Source: Spizellomyces punctatus DAOM BR117 (lineage: Eukaryota > Chytridiomycota > Chytridiomycetes > Spizellomycetales > Spizellomycetaceae). From it: a stretch of DNA of 64,000 bases. How positions within the stretch are numbered: the stretch's first letter is position 1; the number at the start of each line of letters is the position of its first letter. The position numbers and the translations under genes were made by a program. Below the pieces are notes generated by a model, which did no database searches, was not told where the DNA came from, and saw only the letters and a list, made by a program, of their open reading frames with translations. The stretch is from contig NW_015971546.1 in the NCBI RefSeq assembly GCF_000182565.1, forward strand, positions 481,407 to 545,406, in the 5' to 3' direction. Below, piece by piece: positions 35,976-48,668 of the stretch.

Positions 35976-35981
35976 CACGTG
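35976..35981. promoter_or_regulatory. CACGTG E-box upstream of mS38
   Basis: The core sits in TATCACGTGATA (35973-35984), a 12-bp perfect palindrome, about 105 bp upstream of the mS38 ATG. Confidence 0.45.
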
Positions 35982-36084
35982 ATAGTCTGCGCCACATGAC
36001 ATTTGGCACGTAGCAACCTAATCCTGGTGTCGGGGAGATAGTGGGTGGTTGACTGCTTGTCCCAAGGGCGACGTACCGACCATA

Positions 36085-37080
36085 ATGCAGTCGCAGCCTT
36101 CACTTGCGACCTTATTTACCCGCCTGCGGGTGGGCGCTACGACTTCCCAGGGAGCCTCGTTGGTTTCTCGTAGATGCCTTACAAGTGGACGTGGTGTCCA
36201 CCAGCGAGGGTCCGTTGCGTCACCCGTCACAAAAGCCATTCCCGGTGCTCCAGACAGGAATGGCAGATCACTGGCTCATACCGCCTTCTTTGCGGAACAC
36301 CGTCCGTTGGTACCCGAGGCAGAGGTCATGCTTGCGAGGGAAACAGCGTCAATGAAGGCGGAGGCTAGCTTGAAGAAATCCGATAGTATCGACGACATTG
36401 GTACGTTCTCTTTGAATCCAAATCAGACCTTTTCAAAATTATAAACTTACCGATGTGTGGTGGGAACAGCGCGCTACAACGACGAGTACGCAAAAATCTT
36501 CAATGCCTTTACACCTTTCCTTCCTCCGTCCGAGCACGCTTACACCCACGCCCACGAGTCTGCTATCAGGGCCTCCCCGCCAAAAGCGGCTCACTCCTAT
36601 ACCATTGCAGACTACCTAAATTATAAGGCTATTTCCAAGGGTGTGCCCTCCACTGTCACACCGCCTGTCCGCAACACAGTCAAAGCAGAGGAAAGTGTTA
36701 TGGAATCAACCGACGAACTTCTTCTGGGTGCCTTCTTTGCTTCCGCGAAATCACCTTCATTGGGGCTGACCGCGGCGTCGCGAAAATATCTGGCAGATAT
36801 GCACGGCAGTGGGATCTTTGGGGATCTGGCGTTGGAGAAAGCTTCGCATTCGGGTGGTATTGCGCTCAAGGGGATGGGCAGACGGAGGCGCATGATACGG
36901 GTACCTGGATCGGATGAAAAGAAAGGTCAGATGATGGAAGCTATTAGCATTTTGAAGCGGAGAAGAAAGAAGATGAAGAAGCACAAGTGGAAAAAGCAGA
37001 GAAAAGAAGTCAGGGATTCGACTAGGTACAATAAAGAGCGGAGAAAGAAAGGTGGTGTGCAAAGGGAGAAACAAGAATAG
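36085..37080 (+). CDS. Mitochondrial small-subunit protein mS38 (AURKAIP1/Cox24-like C-terminus)
   Basis: mS38 is a small mitoribosomal protein whose basic C-terminus (the Cox24/AURKAIP1 domain) binds rRNA. ATG 36085 begins an Arg/Ser/Thr-rich N-terminus (TRLRVGATTSQGASLVSRR), typical of a presequence. An intron lies at about 36401-36471 (GTACGT...AACAG). The C-terminal end has the diagnostic motif 'EAISILKRRRKKMKKHKWKK' followed by QRKEVRDSTRYNKERRKK. Total about 308 residues, longer than yeast Cox24, with a disordered middle. The N-terminal 270 residues are poorly conserved, so the call rests on the basic tail and presequence. Confidence 0.8.
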
Positions 37081-37304
37081 GATCATTGGCGGGTGTCTTG
37101 GTGCTTGGGCATGGTTGGGCTACGTACGGCGCGCATTCAAAGGGTCAACAACGCTTGACAATTATGATCCGATGTTAACATGATAGGCATTACAGTAATT
37201 TACTTCATAAGAGACTGCTCTATTCTGTATTTGGATGCGTTGAATGAGCTAATAGTTGACGCATGCACAATGTCACACCTGGCGATGAAAACAGGGAACC
37301 AAGA

Positions 37305-38487
37305 CTAATCCAGTAACTGATATAACTCTAATTCCTCGTTATAACTGCAACGCTGTCAGTATGAGAGCCACAATATTCGCTTGGTTGCCTACCTTTCCAG
37401 TTCGTCTAGTTCCCGTTGCAGCTCCGCAGCATGAGTTTCAGATCGATAGAGTTCCTGTTCTAAACTTGCAAATCTTGCTGCCGAGACAGACGTGAGGTAC
37501 TCATTGGTAACATCAGAAGGCGGTCGACGACGGTGTTCAGTAGACTGAGGCTCGGTATTCCGCGGGCGTCCTTGACAGGTATGGTACTTCAGATATGACT
37601 GCTCGTTAGTGGCTATAGCGCTGGTACCTTGGATCAGAGTTTTTGAATCTAGGAGTGCTTCCAGTTGAATGGAAAGTGATCCTGAATCCGGATTTTGCAT
37701 GGCTGTCAAAGAAAGGTCCATCATCTTTTATGTTTCCGCAACCAAGAAAATACACCAATCCATACCGTCTCCTTCTAGATCTTCGAAGATTTTAATGACA
37801 TTTCCATACATTTCATCCAGGTCTCCATTGTCACAATCTTCAACTGCGCCGTAAATTGAGTCCAGGATCTTTAGACGCAGACGCAAGATGTTGACGTCCA
37901 CAGAAAACTGGCAGCTTTACCGCGCCTACGATTATCATGTGCACACGTGTAGAAGCCATAAGGAATATACATACAGGAGCGACTCTTCTTCCAGCTTATA
38001 TTTCGCAAGCCAATAATCGATGTGACGCTTGTCACGCTCTTTCGATTGCGTGAATGTACGGAGTCTTTTTTTGCTATAGGATGTGAGAGGAAGTTATGTA
38101 CGATGAAGGCCACAACTTAAATGCCTTTCAATTTCGGAGCGTTGGCCCTCGTTTTGCGCTCTCAAGCTTATAACAGCGGATTCCACAGAGCCAATCTCGT
38201 TTTCAGTTTCTGTGATACTGTTGCAGGCTTATGAAATTTAGAGTGAGAAGCAAGAAGGGGGAACTATCACTATATTATTACGTCCAAAAAGGAGTATTAG
38301 TCAAGTACTTTGCCTTAATCGATCTTCCAGAAATTCCAACTCCCCTCGCTCTGCCAGATGGCCTTTAACGGGAGATCGCACTGAAATGGTATGTACAGCA
38401 GGCTTGAGAAGTCGGATAAATAAGCTACGTGTACGGACCTAGCCTACCGGAAAGTTCATTCCTTTTGTTTGCAGCTATCAGAGACAT
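37305..38487 (-). CDS. Coiled-coil protein of unknown function
   Basis: Not recognised. ATG 38487 starts 'MSLIAANKRNELS'. An intron (about 38380-38448) leads to 'RSPVKGHLAERGELEFLEDR'. Later exons have heptad-like patterns: 'ENEIGSVESAVISLRAQNEG', 'LRTFTQSKERDKRHIDYWLA', 'LRLKILDSIYGAVEDCDNGD', 'EMYGNVIKIFEDLEGDG'. A further exon near 37394-37724 reads 'RFASLEQELYRSETHAAELQ'. The last intron fits as donor GTAGGC near 37394 with acceptor TTGCAG, giving a final coiled coil ending 'EELELYQLLD' at stop 37305-37307; without it a stop follows at 37389. Some internal splice sites were not resolved. Could be a kinetochore, centrosome or basal-body component; this is inference only. Divergent from RPT5 by 283 bp. 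Confidence 0.6.
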
Positions 38488-38612
38488 GGGGTAAAACCTT
38501 ACAAAACGAGACTTGGAGGCATGGGAGAGGTAGAGATCTATGCGTGGTGGCTGGTTAATCTATAATTGAGTTCGCTGAGTCAGCAACTCTCAACGTAGAT
38601 GACGAGTACAGT

Positions 38613-38618
38613 CACGTG
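38613..38618. promoter_or_regulatory. CACGTG E-box between coiled-coil gene and RPT5
   Basis: TCACGTGGC about 155 bp upstream of RPT5 and 125 bp upstream of the divergent coiled-coil gene. Confidence 0.4.
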
Positions 38619-38770
38619 GCTTGACACTGAAGGAGGAGAGAACCACCAGGACGGGACCGCGCGACAACGGTAGACTGCTCAATCATCTTCAACAACGTTC
38701 CAGCACTTTTAATCGTGTGTCTGTTACCTGCCAAGTCCTCGACTTCAAGTGAATCACATACCTACACAAA

Positions 38771-40745
<1,975 letters not shown>

Positions 40746-41444
40746 TTTTGTATATGGCCTTTTAATACCACCATATTCTGCTGGAGATCCTTTTTTTGGC
40801 TATCATATTTAAAGTTTCCTATTCCCTAATGGCAAGCAACCCCATTGTCACGTGGATTTGGCCAAGGCTCCATACCTACATTTTATGGTTTAAGCAGAAA
40901 GAAAACCATGTTAGTTACTATTTCGACTGATTGCAGCGGGAACGATGTTCAAAAGAAGGACCGCTGTGAAATCAAAAATAACAGCGAAAGGAAAGAATTG
41001 CCTGCAAGCGAACGTGAGTTTACGGGATATATCTGCACCAAACTTGCGTCAGTGGTACAATTTTGCCTGTATTTGTCCGAATTGGAAAATCAAAAATCTC
41101 TCAACGGACAGGGCACTTTCCTCCAGCCGAACGGCAAAAGAGCTATTTAACAATCTCTGTTTTCGACAGCTCGCCGTCTTGGCATCAGCATCTCATCTGC
41201 GAAGAGAGGACATTAGTGTTTTGTAGTGGTGTGGTATTCCCCCCAACACAGTAACTTTTTTAGAAACGGGTGACTGTTGAATTTCATACAAGGTTGCGAC
41301 GAGTCGGTTTCCAAAGCCGTTCCTTTTTTTTTTTGGTAGGTTACTACTCTGGTTTTATCTCTGTGGTTTCTGTCTAGAAAGGAGAGTGTCCCTCATCTCT
41401 ATCTTCCTGTTTTTTGTTGGACAAATTCCCATCTCAGTTACCCA
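40746..41444. other. Intergenic region before the C1-Pex24-DysF gene
   Basis: About 700 bp. Short overlapping frames around 40945-41254 do not resemble known proteins. A CACGTGGAT site is at 40849-40857 and a T run near 41326-41336. Confidence 0.45.
40849..40854. promoter_or_regulatory. CACGTG E-box upstream of the C1-Pex24-DysF gene
   Basis: TCACGTGGA, about 590 bp upstream of the next ATG and about 105 bp beyond RPT5; could belong to either gene end. Confidence 0.3.
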
Positions 41445-43104
41445 ATGACCATGACTGAGGGCGGCGTGCATAATTTCGAGGTCACGACCTATAATAGGCC
41501 AACATACTGTGATGCTTGTGACAAGTTCTTGTGGGGGCTTGTAAAGCAAGGTGCTCAGTGTAAAAGTAGGTATCCTAAAGTATTTAGGCATGACGCTACC
41601 GTTAAGCGCTGAAGCGGTGACTTATTCCCAATTCTCATTGCAGACTGTGGATTCAACGTCCACAAAAAGTGCCAGCACTTGGTGTCAACTGCTTGTAGTG
41701 GCGACTTCGCCCCTGGTAGATACCGGGAGCGGTCAAGCTCAGATCTGGTTCCGAACGGCACGTACATAGATGCCGGTGATTCGGAGCGTACTCTCGTCAA
41801 GCGGAGACAAAGTGACGTGGCTGGGAAAGCGATCACGGCTCCTCGCAAACCCCCAATGAAGCGGTCGGTCACCGCCGGCCCTACGGAGAAAGAAATGAGC
41901 ATTGTTCAGGAATTGATCACAAATACTGCAATGAACTCTGCGGCAATGGAGAAAGCGGCAAAGGATGCTGCTCCACCACTGAACCTCCTGACTACTACAC
42001 CCAAGAACTTTACTCGGTTTGTCGCACGCCTTGGTCCTGCTGTCAACTTCCAAGATGACATTGCAGAAGTGCTGACCTGGCAGAATCCGCCCAAGACTAT
42101 TATCGTGATGGTCACGTACATTTTTCTTTGTGAGTTCATCATCGGCATCCGCAAAAGTCATTCATATTTTGACTCACTCTTACTATTCAGGTATATACCC
42201 AACCCTCCTCATCGTTGCACCTCAAATGCTTCTCATCTACATCATCATGCGCAACTACTACAAGAAGACAAAGAAGGAAGTTGTTGGCCGCAAGACGAGC
42301 GGGAACGTCCAGTACCTCAAAAATATGCAATTCATCCAGAACTCAATGGGGATGTTCTGCGATGTTTACGAAGATGTTAAAAAGAACTCGAAGGCTCTTG
42401 ACTGGTCCAACGAAGAAGAAACGATCCGCCTTCTAAAGCTTGCCGTTGGTTCCATGTTCGGTGTCATCTTTGTCATCCGTGTCATCCCCTTCAACTACCT
42501 CATGCTCCTCGGTGGTGTAAGCGTGTTCCTACAGAACACTGCTCTCTTTCGCGCAGCCTCCACCACCCTCCCCCCGGTGTTGATAAAGAAACTTCAGAAC
42601 CAGGTCGACAACATCCGCGAGGCCATCCGGGAAGCTCGTCGAACTGGAGATGGCAGTGTTGTCACAGTTACTCTGTTTGAAAATCAGAGGTGGTGGGCTG
42701 GTGAGTAAATCTGTCCGCGTCCTGTAGATGGCAGTATTTCGATATTGAATCTTTTGTGTAATGCAGGTCTTGGATGGATTCCTCATCTTCTTCGTTCTGA
42801 ACGTGGCCCCTGGAGTGACGAAACTGGTCAGATCACACGAGCTCCCAAGGAAGTATTCGAGCTGCCAGAAGACGGTGGTGTTTGGCAATGGATGGACGAA
42901 GACTGGCGTCTGGATGTTGGCTGGGCGGATGTGGATGAACAAGGATGGCAGTATACGGACCATGTCTGGGCGAATGCCAAGAGTAAAGCTGCAATGTCGT
43001 CCCTAACTCGTCGTCGAATGTGGGTGCGTAAAATGAGACTCATCAAGCCCCAAGTACCAGCAATTGCTGGAAGTGTCCCAGTTAAGGCGATCAAAGCGCA
43101 ATAA
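41445..43104 (+). CDS. C1 domain protein fused to Pex24p-type membrane region and dysferlin (DysF) domain
   Basis: Fungal Pex24/28/29/30 peroxins are ER-peroxisome membrane proteins that regulate peroxisome number and lipid-droplet contact. Here the product begins (ATG 41445) with a full C1 finger: His in 'GVHNFEVTTYNRPTYCDACD', CxxC, 'QCKNCGFNVHKKCQHLVSTA', with the H-x12-C-x2-C...C-x2-C-x4-H-x2-C pattern. C1 domains bind diacylglycerol or are atypical. A linker of about 100 residues follows, then the Pex24p membrane part with hydrophobic segments 'TIIVMVTYIFLC' and 'YPTLLIVAPQMLLIYIIMRN' and 'FNYLMLLGGVSVFLQN'. The C-terminus is DysF-like: 'RWWAGLGWIPHLLRSERGPW', 'GGVWQWMDEDWRLDVGWADV', 'GWQYTDHVWANAKSKAAMSS', 'RRRMWVRKMRL'. 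Introns near 41563-41642, 42130-42190 and 42700-42765. The fusion with C1 is the odd point. Confidence 0.88.
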
Positions 43105-44484
43105 GCCCGCACGCACCATGTGGCAAGGGTGAGTGGATTCTGGTGATGCCCCATATATGGGAGAGATTGTGGAGTGTTAGAGCTTCTGCGCGTAGACAGG
43201 CCTCATATACGAGCAACTGGCGATAGACAACCTAGACCTCATTAGATCAACTGCCAGAGGGCGTGGGAGAGTTTTTCTTGTACAAATGTTTCGGACGTTT
43301 ATATCTTAGTGCAGGGTCATCATATTTGGTAGTGGTTAAGGCGATGTTGTAGGTTTTAATATTATCGGCGCTCTTTACATTATACTTCGTAGGCGCAGAT
43401 GGTAGGCGCTCTAATAGATATGCCCTTGAATTATACAACTCCTTCCAACTTCATTTGAAATAGCCAGTCCATATTATCCTCCATATTTCTATGCAGACAG
43501 GTTCAGGCTCTTGGATCTGTCTAGGACAATTGTGGTCGACACCAAACATGGCGAAGAACAGATTCAATTTTCACACCAGTTTGAGACATGAATTTATTCT
43601 TTCCCACATACAACATAATTTCTAAACTAGAGACTGTGCACACCACCGCCTTCTTCTCTACAGGCTGCGAAGGTCGCGGTCGAATCTATCGAAAAGAAAG
43701 CTAAAAAATAGTGAGGGTCAGTAAAACACGCAAACATTTGAAATACGAAAACGCATCCCAAATGGAACCGTCTGCGACCACGTTCTAAGTTGCCTCCCGT
43801 CCCAGCCAGGTCCCAGCAGGTCCCCCCTACCACAGGAACCCCGTAGATACCTGGGCGTCACTATTGGGACAACCCAAACACAGTACACTCAGAGCAGTAC
43901 CCATCTACCCATTCATCGACGATCGAGCACTAGACTCCGATGTTGCAAGGCCCCAGCAGGTTCCACTACCACAAGAACTACCACACACAGGAACCCCGAA
44001 GATACCAGGAACACCTATTGACCTAGTCTCAAATCGCTCGGTGGGTTACTCTTGGCAGGTAGGACAAACCGTAAGATCCCGTAGGCTGCTAGACTCCCGC
44101 CGTAGCACCCAAGTGCCCAGTCAATACTGACAATACTGATATTGGGCCTAGCCGTCGTCCGGGTCGCAGCGAATGCCCCTCCTGTGAAGGAAGCCTTGCA
44201 ATGTCCTCCCGCCCTCACCTTAGTGTAGTATGAGTCGCGTCTTGAAGGATCGGTTGGTGAGAAGGGGGGCAAGCGCGAGAGGGCCCCTTTTTATAGCGCG
44301 TAATTTGCTACGCCATGCGATTGGAATTATTTGTTGTCATGGTTCCCAAAAAGTTGATATGCCCAAATTTAAATATGTCATGTGATATGTTGAATTGACT
44401 TACCTCAGCGGCCCCACATATTTGACTCACTCGGGATGAGGTCACCCTAACCTTCACCATTTTGCAGCGGAAAGTGCAACCAAG
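43105..44484. other. Intergenic region with an imperfect direct repeat
   Basis: About 1.4 kb without a recognisable gene. It includes an imperfect direct repeat near 43812-43855 and 43952-44009, and a GC-rich block at 44140-44300. Short frames here show no family resemblance. Confidence 0.5.
43812..44009. repeat. Imperfect direct repeat pair
   Basis: CCCAGCAGGT followed by C/A-rich sequence and GGAACCCCG-AGATACC occurs at 43812-43855 and again at 43952-44009 with an insertion in the second copy. Spacing is about 140 bp. No flanking duplication or coding content shows it to be a transposon. Confidence 0.55.
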
Positions 44485-45673
44485 ATGTCTTTCATTAGCG
44501 GGCAAACTCAGTGGTTTCAAAAGGTAAGTAAGAATGCCGGAGTACGGACGAGGTGTCGACGCTCTCTGTTCCGGCTTGTCTTCACCAAGGCCGATTTGAC
44601 GGACAGGTGTTGGCACTATAGGTGATCACCCTCCCAGCAAAACCTCGAGGCTGTCATTTAGTTACGTGAGTTCGTGTTACTCTTATATTCTTGCGGAATC
44701 AGGCTAATACTAGCGCTCAGGCAAGATGTGTTGAGGTACACAGAAGTGCAACTTAAGTTCTGGGTGTTATGACTAACGACGCGTGCGACATGGCGGAAAC
44801 GGATATCAGACAGGTGTGTCAGTTGGGGAATACTAAGCGTGCCGTAGTAGCATATTTAATGTATGGTACTTTCCTTAGATTCCAGAACTCAAATCCTTCA
44901 AAGTCGGTATGGCGAACTTCTTCCGTGAGTTGAACCCTAGTGACGATCTAGTTGTCGAACTTCTTATCGATTCATCGGTATTACTAGTGCAACACACTTC
45001 CGCAGCTTTAACTATCAACGAGAATTATGGTACGTTCTATCAGGAAGCGTGGGGTTATGGTTGCTGACAGGGATACTTTTTGTGCAAAAAGATTCAGATG
45101 TAAGGTAAAGGACGTTGTGACCACGCTGTGCGGTCGGTCTTTGATGAAGATGTTGTATTAGGGTTGATATGGAAATGATGCTGAACCGATTGGCACCGGA
45201 GGAGGCACCCTACTGCCATACGGTATGTAGTACGTTCTGTACCCCTTTTTGATACGCGTGATCTAATGTGATATCTATTAGATGGAAGGTGACATAGGCT
45301 GTTATATATTGATTGGTCTTTCCGCTATATTCACACGACCACTCCGGAAACGTGTTGACAGGTTCTGATGACATGGTAAGATTATTCAAACTGGCAATCA
45401 TGGAAGCAGTATCTGCTGGCACAGACATTTGCTAATGCCCAACTCAAAAGCCGGGCCATGTGAAGTCCTCCTTGCTGGGAGTATCTTTGAACATTCCAGT
45501 CAGCAAAGGATCGCTTGCTCTTGGGTAAGCAACATACCCATGTCTTTACTGACGGGAAGAAATTGACCGCGTCGTTTATCAGAACTTGGCAAGGGATCTG
45601 GTTTTGTGAAGCGAGGAATCACGGAGGAGCAAGACAATGTGTGGTGACTATTCAAGGCGTAGCAGATAAATAG
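44485..45673 (+). CDS. YjbQ/UPF0047 family protein
   Basis: This family is a small beta-sandwich protein (some members have thiamine-phosphate synthase activity; the usual role is unclear). ATG 44485 starts 'MSFISGQTQWFQK', followed after an intron by 'VITLPAKPRGCHLVT', matching the family N-terminus. Other exons give 'MANFFRELNPSDDLV', 'LLVQHTSAALTINENYD' (conserved H-x-SA-L-x-NEN), 'RVDMEMMLNRLAP', 'GHVKSSLLGVSLNIPVSKGS' and 'LGTWQGIWFCEARNHGG' (conserved GTWQ-x-I). Spliced length is about 140-150 residues, normal. Many small introns. Confidence 0.87.
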
Positions 45674-45908
45674 ACCATCAGTGGCTTATTTATGAAGGGT
45701 CAAATGTCCCTTCTTTTGGAACCCACCTCTGCGTTTCTGCTGTATGTTACAGTCTAAGAAGCTCAGATGTTTTTTTTTTATTGGGCCGTAATGTCCTAGA
45801 GAAATGCTTAGTAAGCCGATCTCAGGTTACACCATTAGTAAGCCAGAAATAGGATAATATGGAGGCCTGTGGAGAGGCACTTGGCTTTACAAGGTCCCAC
45901 GCATAATA

Positions 45909-47438
45909 ATGCCGCCTCCAAAACCCGCCTTCCTCAAGTCGCTGACACTGCCGGTTATCTGTGCACCTATGTTCCTTGTCTCTGGAACTAGGCTTGTCAT
46001 CAACGCTTGCAAGCAAGGTCCGTGATGGAGTTTCCCGACTGTATGTAGTAGTATCATGTGCTGATCTCCACACAGGCATCGTGGGGACGTTTCCAGCGTT
46101 AAACACCCGGAACGACGAGATTCTCGACGATTGGTTGACGGAAATAAGAGAGTCGCTGAGACAAGCTAAGGAAGAGCGAGCACAAGCTCGAAATCTGCCG
46201 CCACCGGCGCCCTATGGCGTCAACTTGATTGTTCACAAAACGAATAAGCGGTTGAGTCAAAATTTGGATAGGATAGTGAAACACCAGGTTTGGAGAAGGA
46301 TTGCTCTTTCTATTCCGCTTATGCTGTTACTTAGAAATCCATCTATAGGTTCCAGTAAGTTTGGATGTCTTCATAGGCCGAACACAGTCCCAGTAATTTA
46401 TAGAAACTGTTGTCAACCAGCTAGTTATTACTTCACTTGGTGCCGCGCGAGATGTAGTCGATGCGGTCCATTCGTACGGTGGTGCAGTTTTCCACGATGT
46501 GAGACTCTTATCTCAGTGTGCTGCAAGTTCCATTGGATCTCAGAGATCTGACCGGTTTTCTTCCAGGTTACGAACGTTCGACATGCACAGAAGGCTGCGG
46601 AGGTTGCTGTGCCTTTGTTGCTTGGTAGTCAACAAGCTGGTGTACTAATGCTCTGACACCTCTGTACAGGCCGGCGTTGATGGATTGATTGCAGTTTGCG
46701 CAGGCGCTGGTGGTCATGCAGGGGTAGCAAGCCCTTTCGCTCTGATACCGAAAGTAAGAGAACGTAGATACCACTGGAGCTCCCAGTTTGACCAGCGAGC
46801 CAACTTAATTCGGACGAATGAAATGTTAATTTCTTCCCGCCTGCATAGCTTCGCGAGTTCTTTCCGGGAGTGATATGCCTTGCGGGGGCCATATCGGATG
46901 GAGCGTCTATCCGAGCCGCTCAAACCCTGGGTGCTGATGTGGCTTACATAGGCACACGCTTCATTGCAACTCAGGAAAGTATGGCCCCAGATGCATACAA
47001 GCAGATGCTGCTTACTAGTAACGAAGGTCCCTCCCCGTCCTTCCTTCCGACAGTTTACACTGACAAAATAAGGTATGGTAAATGACTCAAAATTATGTTT
47101 CTGACACCTCGCTAAAATACTACATTGAAGTGGGGTAAATGCCAACTTCTTGCGGAGTAGTCTTGAACGGGCGGGTCTTGATCCAGAGAATCCGGCCCAC
47201 CCTTCACTGGGCACGGAAGACTTCAGCAAGCTTGGTAAGGACGGACAACATCTTCATACCCGATTGGTTTCTGATCATATTTGTAGATCCATCCGCAAAA
47301 GAAAGCAAGGCGTGGAGAGATATATGGTCGGCAGGCCATTCGGTCATCAACATTCACGATATTCCAACGGTAGAAACTTTGGTGGCCCGATGGAAGGACG
47401 AATACGCGGCTGCGATTCGCCGAGTAAAGGACCTATAG
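45909..47438 (+). CDS. Nitronate monooxygenase (2-nitropropane dioxygenase family)
   Basis: NMOs are FMN enzymes oxidising alkyl nitronates such as propionate 3-nitronate. ATG 45909 starts 'MPPPKPAFLKSLTLPVICAP', then an intron (about 46018-46077), 'GIVGTFPALNTRNDEILDDW', 'PAPYGVNLIVHKTNKRLSQN' and 'VVDAVHSYGGAVFHDVTNVR'. The FMN/active-site region is 'AVCAGAGGHAG', followed by 'SPFALIPK', 'FFPGVICLAGAISDGASIRA' and 'TLGADVAYIGTRFIATQES', all typical of the family. The C-terminus at 47438 is 'AAAIRRVKDL'. Introns are frequent. Domain content is complete; the physiological substrate is unknown. It ends 49 bp from the convergent OsmC gene. Confidence 0.9.
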
Positions 47439-47487
47439 CCCAACTTTCGGGTGTAAGACAGGGGATCTGCTAATGTCTTTCAGTTTT

Positions 47488-48396
47488 CTATTGAGATCCT
47501 GTTTCTATAATCTCTGAAGAGAGGGTGATATTTGCTGCTTTCTTTAGTGTAGCGTGCACACCACAATATTTTTCCGCAGCGAGTTCGATTGCGCGGTCAA
47601 CCTAGATGTAGCGTATAGAGTTGGACATTGGTCGATAATCATTGAGATTTAAGACAATCGTTACCTTCTTCTTGTCCAGTCCTTTTCCTGAAATAATAAA
47701 CGTCATGTGGATGTTTTCGTATGGTCGTGGCATCTCTTCAGCACGCTGACCCTCAATTCGAATCTACAGTGCCTGTTAATGATGAAAATTCACATGTTCT
47801 CAACCACAAGGCTTGTGCATATGTGCATACCTTTACTCCTTCTAAACTCTGCCTTTGCTTTTGTAGTATTCCTACAATGTCAACAGCTGAGCAGCCCCCT
47901 AAACCCATCAGCAGCATGGCCATTGGACCAACCCCTGGAGCTTTTGATGCCTTAGGATCAACGTTATCCCACCGCATTCACTCACGGCCGCGAACCTCTC
48001 TGACATGCGAGCACTCACCGACATCAATACTTCGTTGCTGTTTAGACCAGAATATATTTCTTTAATAATCCAGGGCCGTCTGGACAATATGACCACTATT
48101 TTCTTACCCACTGGCATCCTGGCCGAGAAACTGTAATGAATCCGTTCCTGTCCAAGCAACCTGCTCGCATAACAGAGGAATGAGAGACTTTTAACCGGTA
48201 CAACCACGAGAGCAGGTGGGTTGCTAACCTGTACTTCTGCAACCGGACGGTTTGGGTCAAACGTGCGAGCTTTGGAGTTCACGGGTGAACCAAATACTGA
48301 GCTTGTAAAGAAAGACTGTGAGATTGGAATCAACCGTCGAACTGGCAGAGACGCTCCAAGTGACAGGCTTTTGCGAAGGTGACGAAAATGGTGCAT
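47488..48396 (-). CDS. OsmC/Ohr family protein, probably mitochondrial
   Basis: OsmC/Ohr proteins are Cys-based peroxidases or related thiol proteins. ATG 48396 starts 'MHHFRHLRKSLSLGASLPVR', basic and Ser-rich, consistent with a mitochondrial presequence. Later exons have 'GQERIHYSFSARMPVG', the helix with one conserved Cys 'MAMLLMGLGGCSAVDIVGIL' followed by 'QKQRQSLEGVKV', and a C-terminal exon 'AIELAAEKYCGVHATLKKAA' with a second Cys, ending 'EIIETGSQ' at stop 47488-47490. Both Cys positions fit the family. Some intron borders are unresolved. Divergent from DBP8 by 272 bp. Confidence 0.82.
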
Positions 48397-48668
48397 TTTG
48401 ACGATTAATCATGTGCTTGGGTTTGTGGATGATGTGCGATCGTCGCTCTGATGTCGGTTTGCCATGGTTCAAACCATCATTTTGCTGACTAAGCAATTTT
48501 CATGATGTCTGCAGAAGAGTCGCCCAACCCAATTTTTGTAGCATTTACGAGGATTTTCTATCCTTGCAGTTTCTCTCACCACTTTTGATATACTTGTCTA
48601 GAGCCCTACGGCTAGTGCACTTCGGATAATTGTGGCAGAGGTGTCACCGACCGCTCCTCAAACAGAAT

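Larger units (their letters stand above)
34971..36084. other. Divergent intergenic region, G-alpha and mS38
   Basis: About 1.1 kb. Small open frames near 35043-35225 do not look coding. Two E-boxes are present, at 35628-35633 and 35976-35981. The part nearest 35000-35250 may be the G-alpha 5' leader. Confidence 0.45.

Noticed and set aside
41326-41336. T run that might mark a Pol III terminator or retroposon tail
   Set aside because: No Pol III gene or target-site duplication is seen nearby; simple homopolymer.
43864-44130. 88-codon plus-strand frame in the repeat-bearing gap
   Set aside because: Its Pro/Thr-rich content comes from the C/A-rich repeat; no start context or family match.
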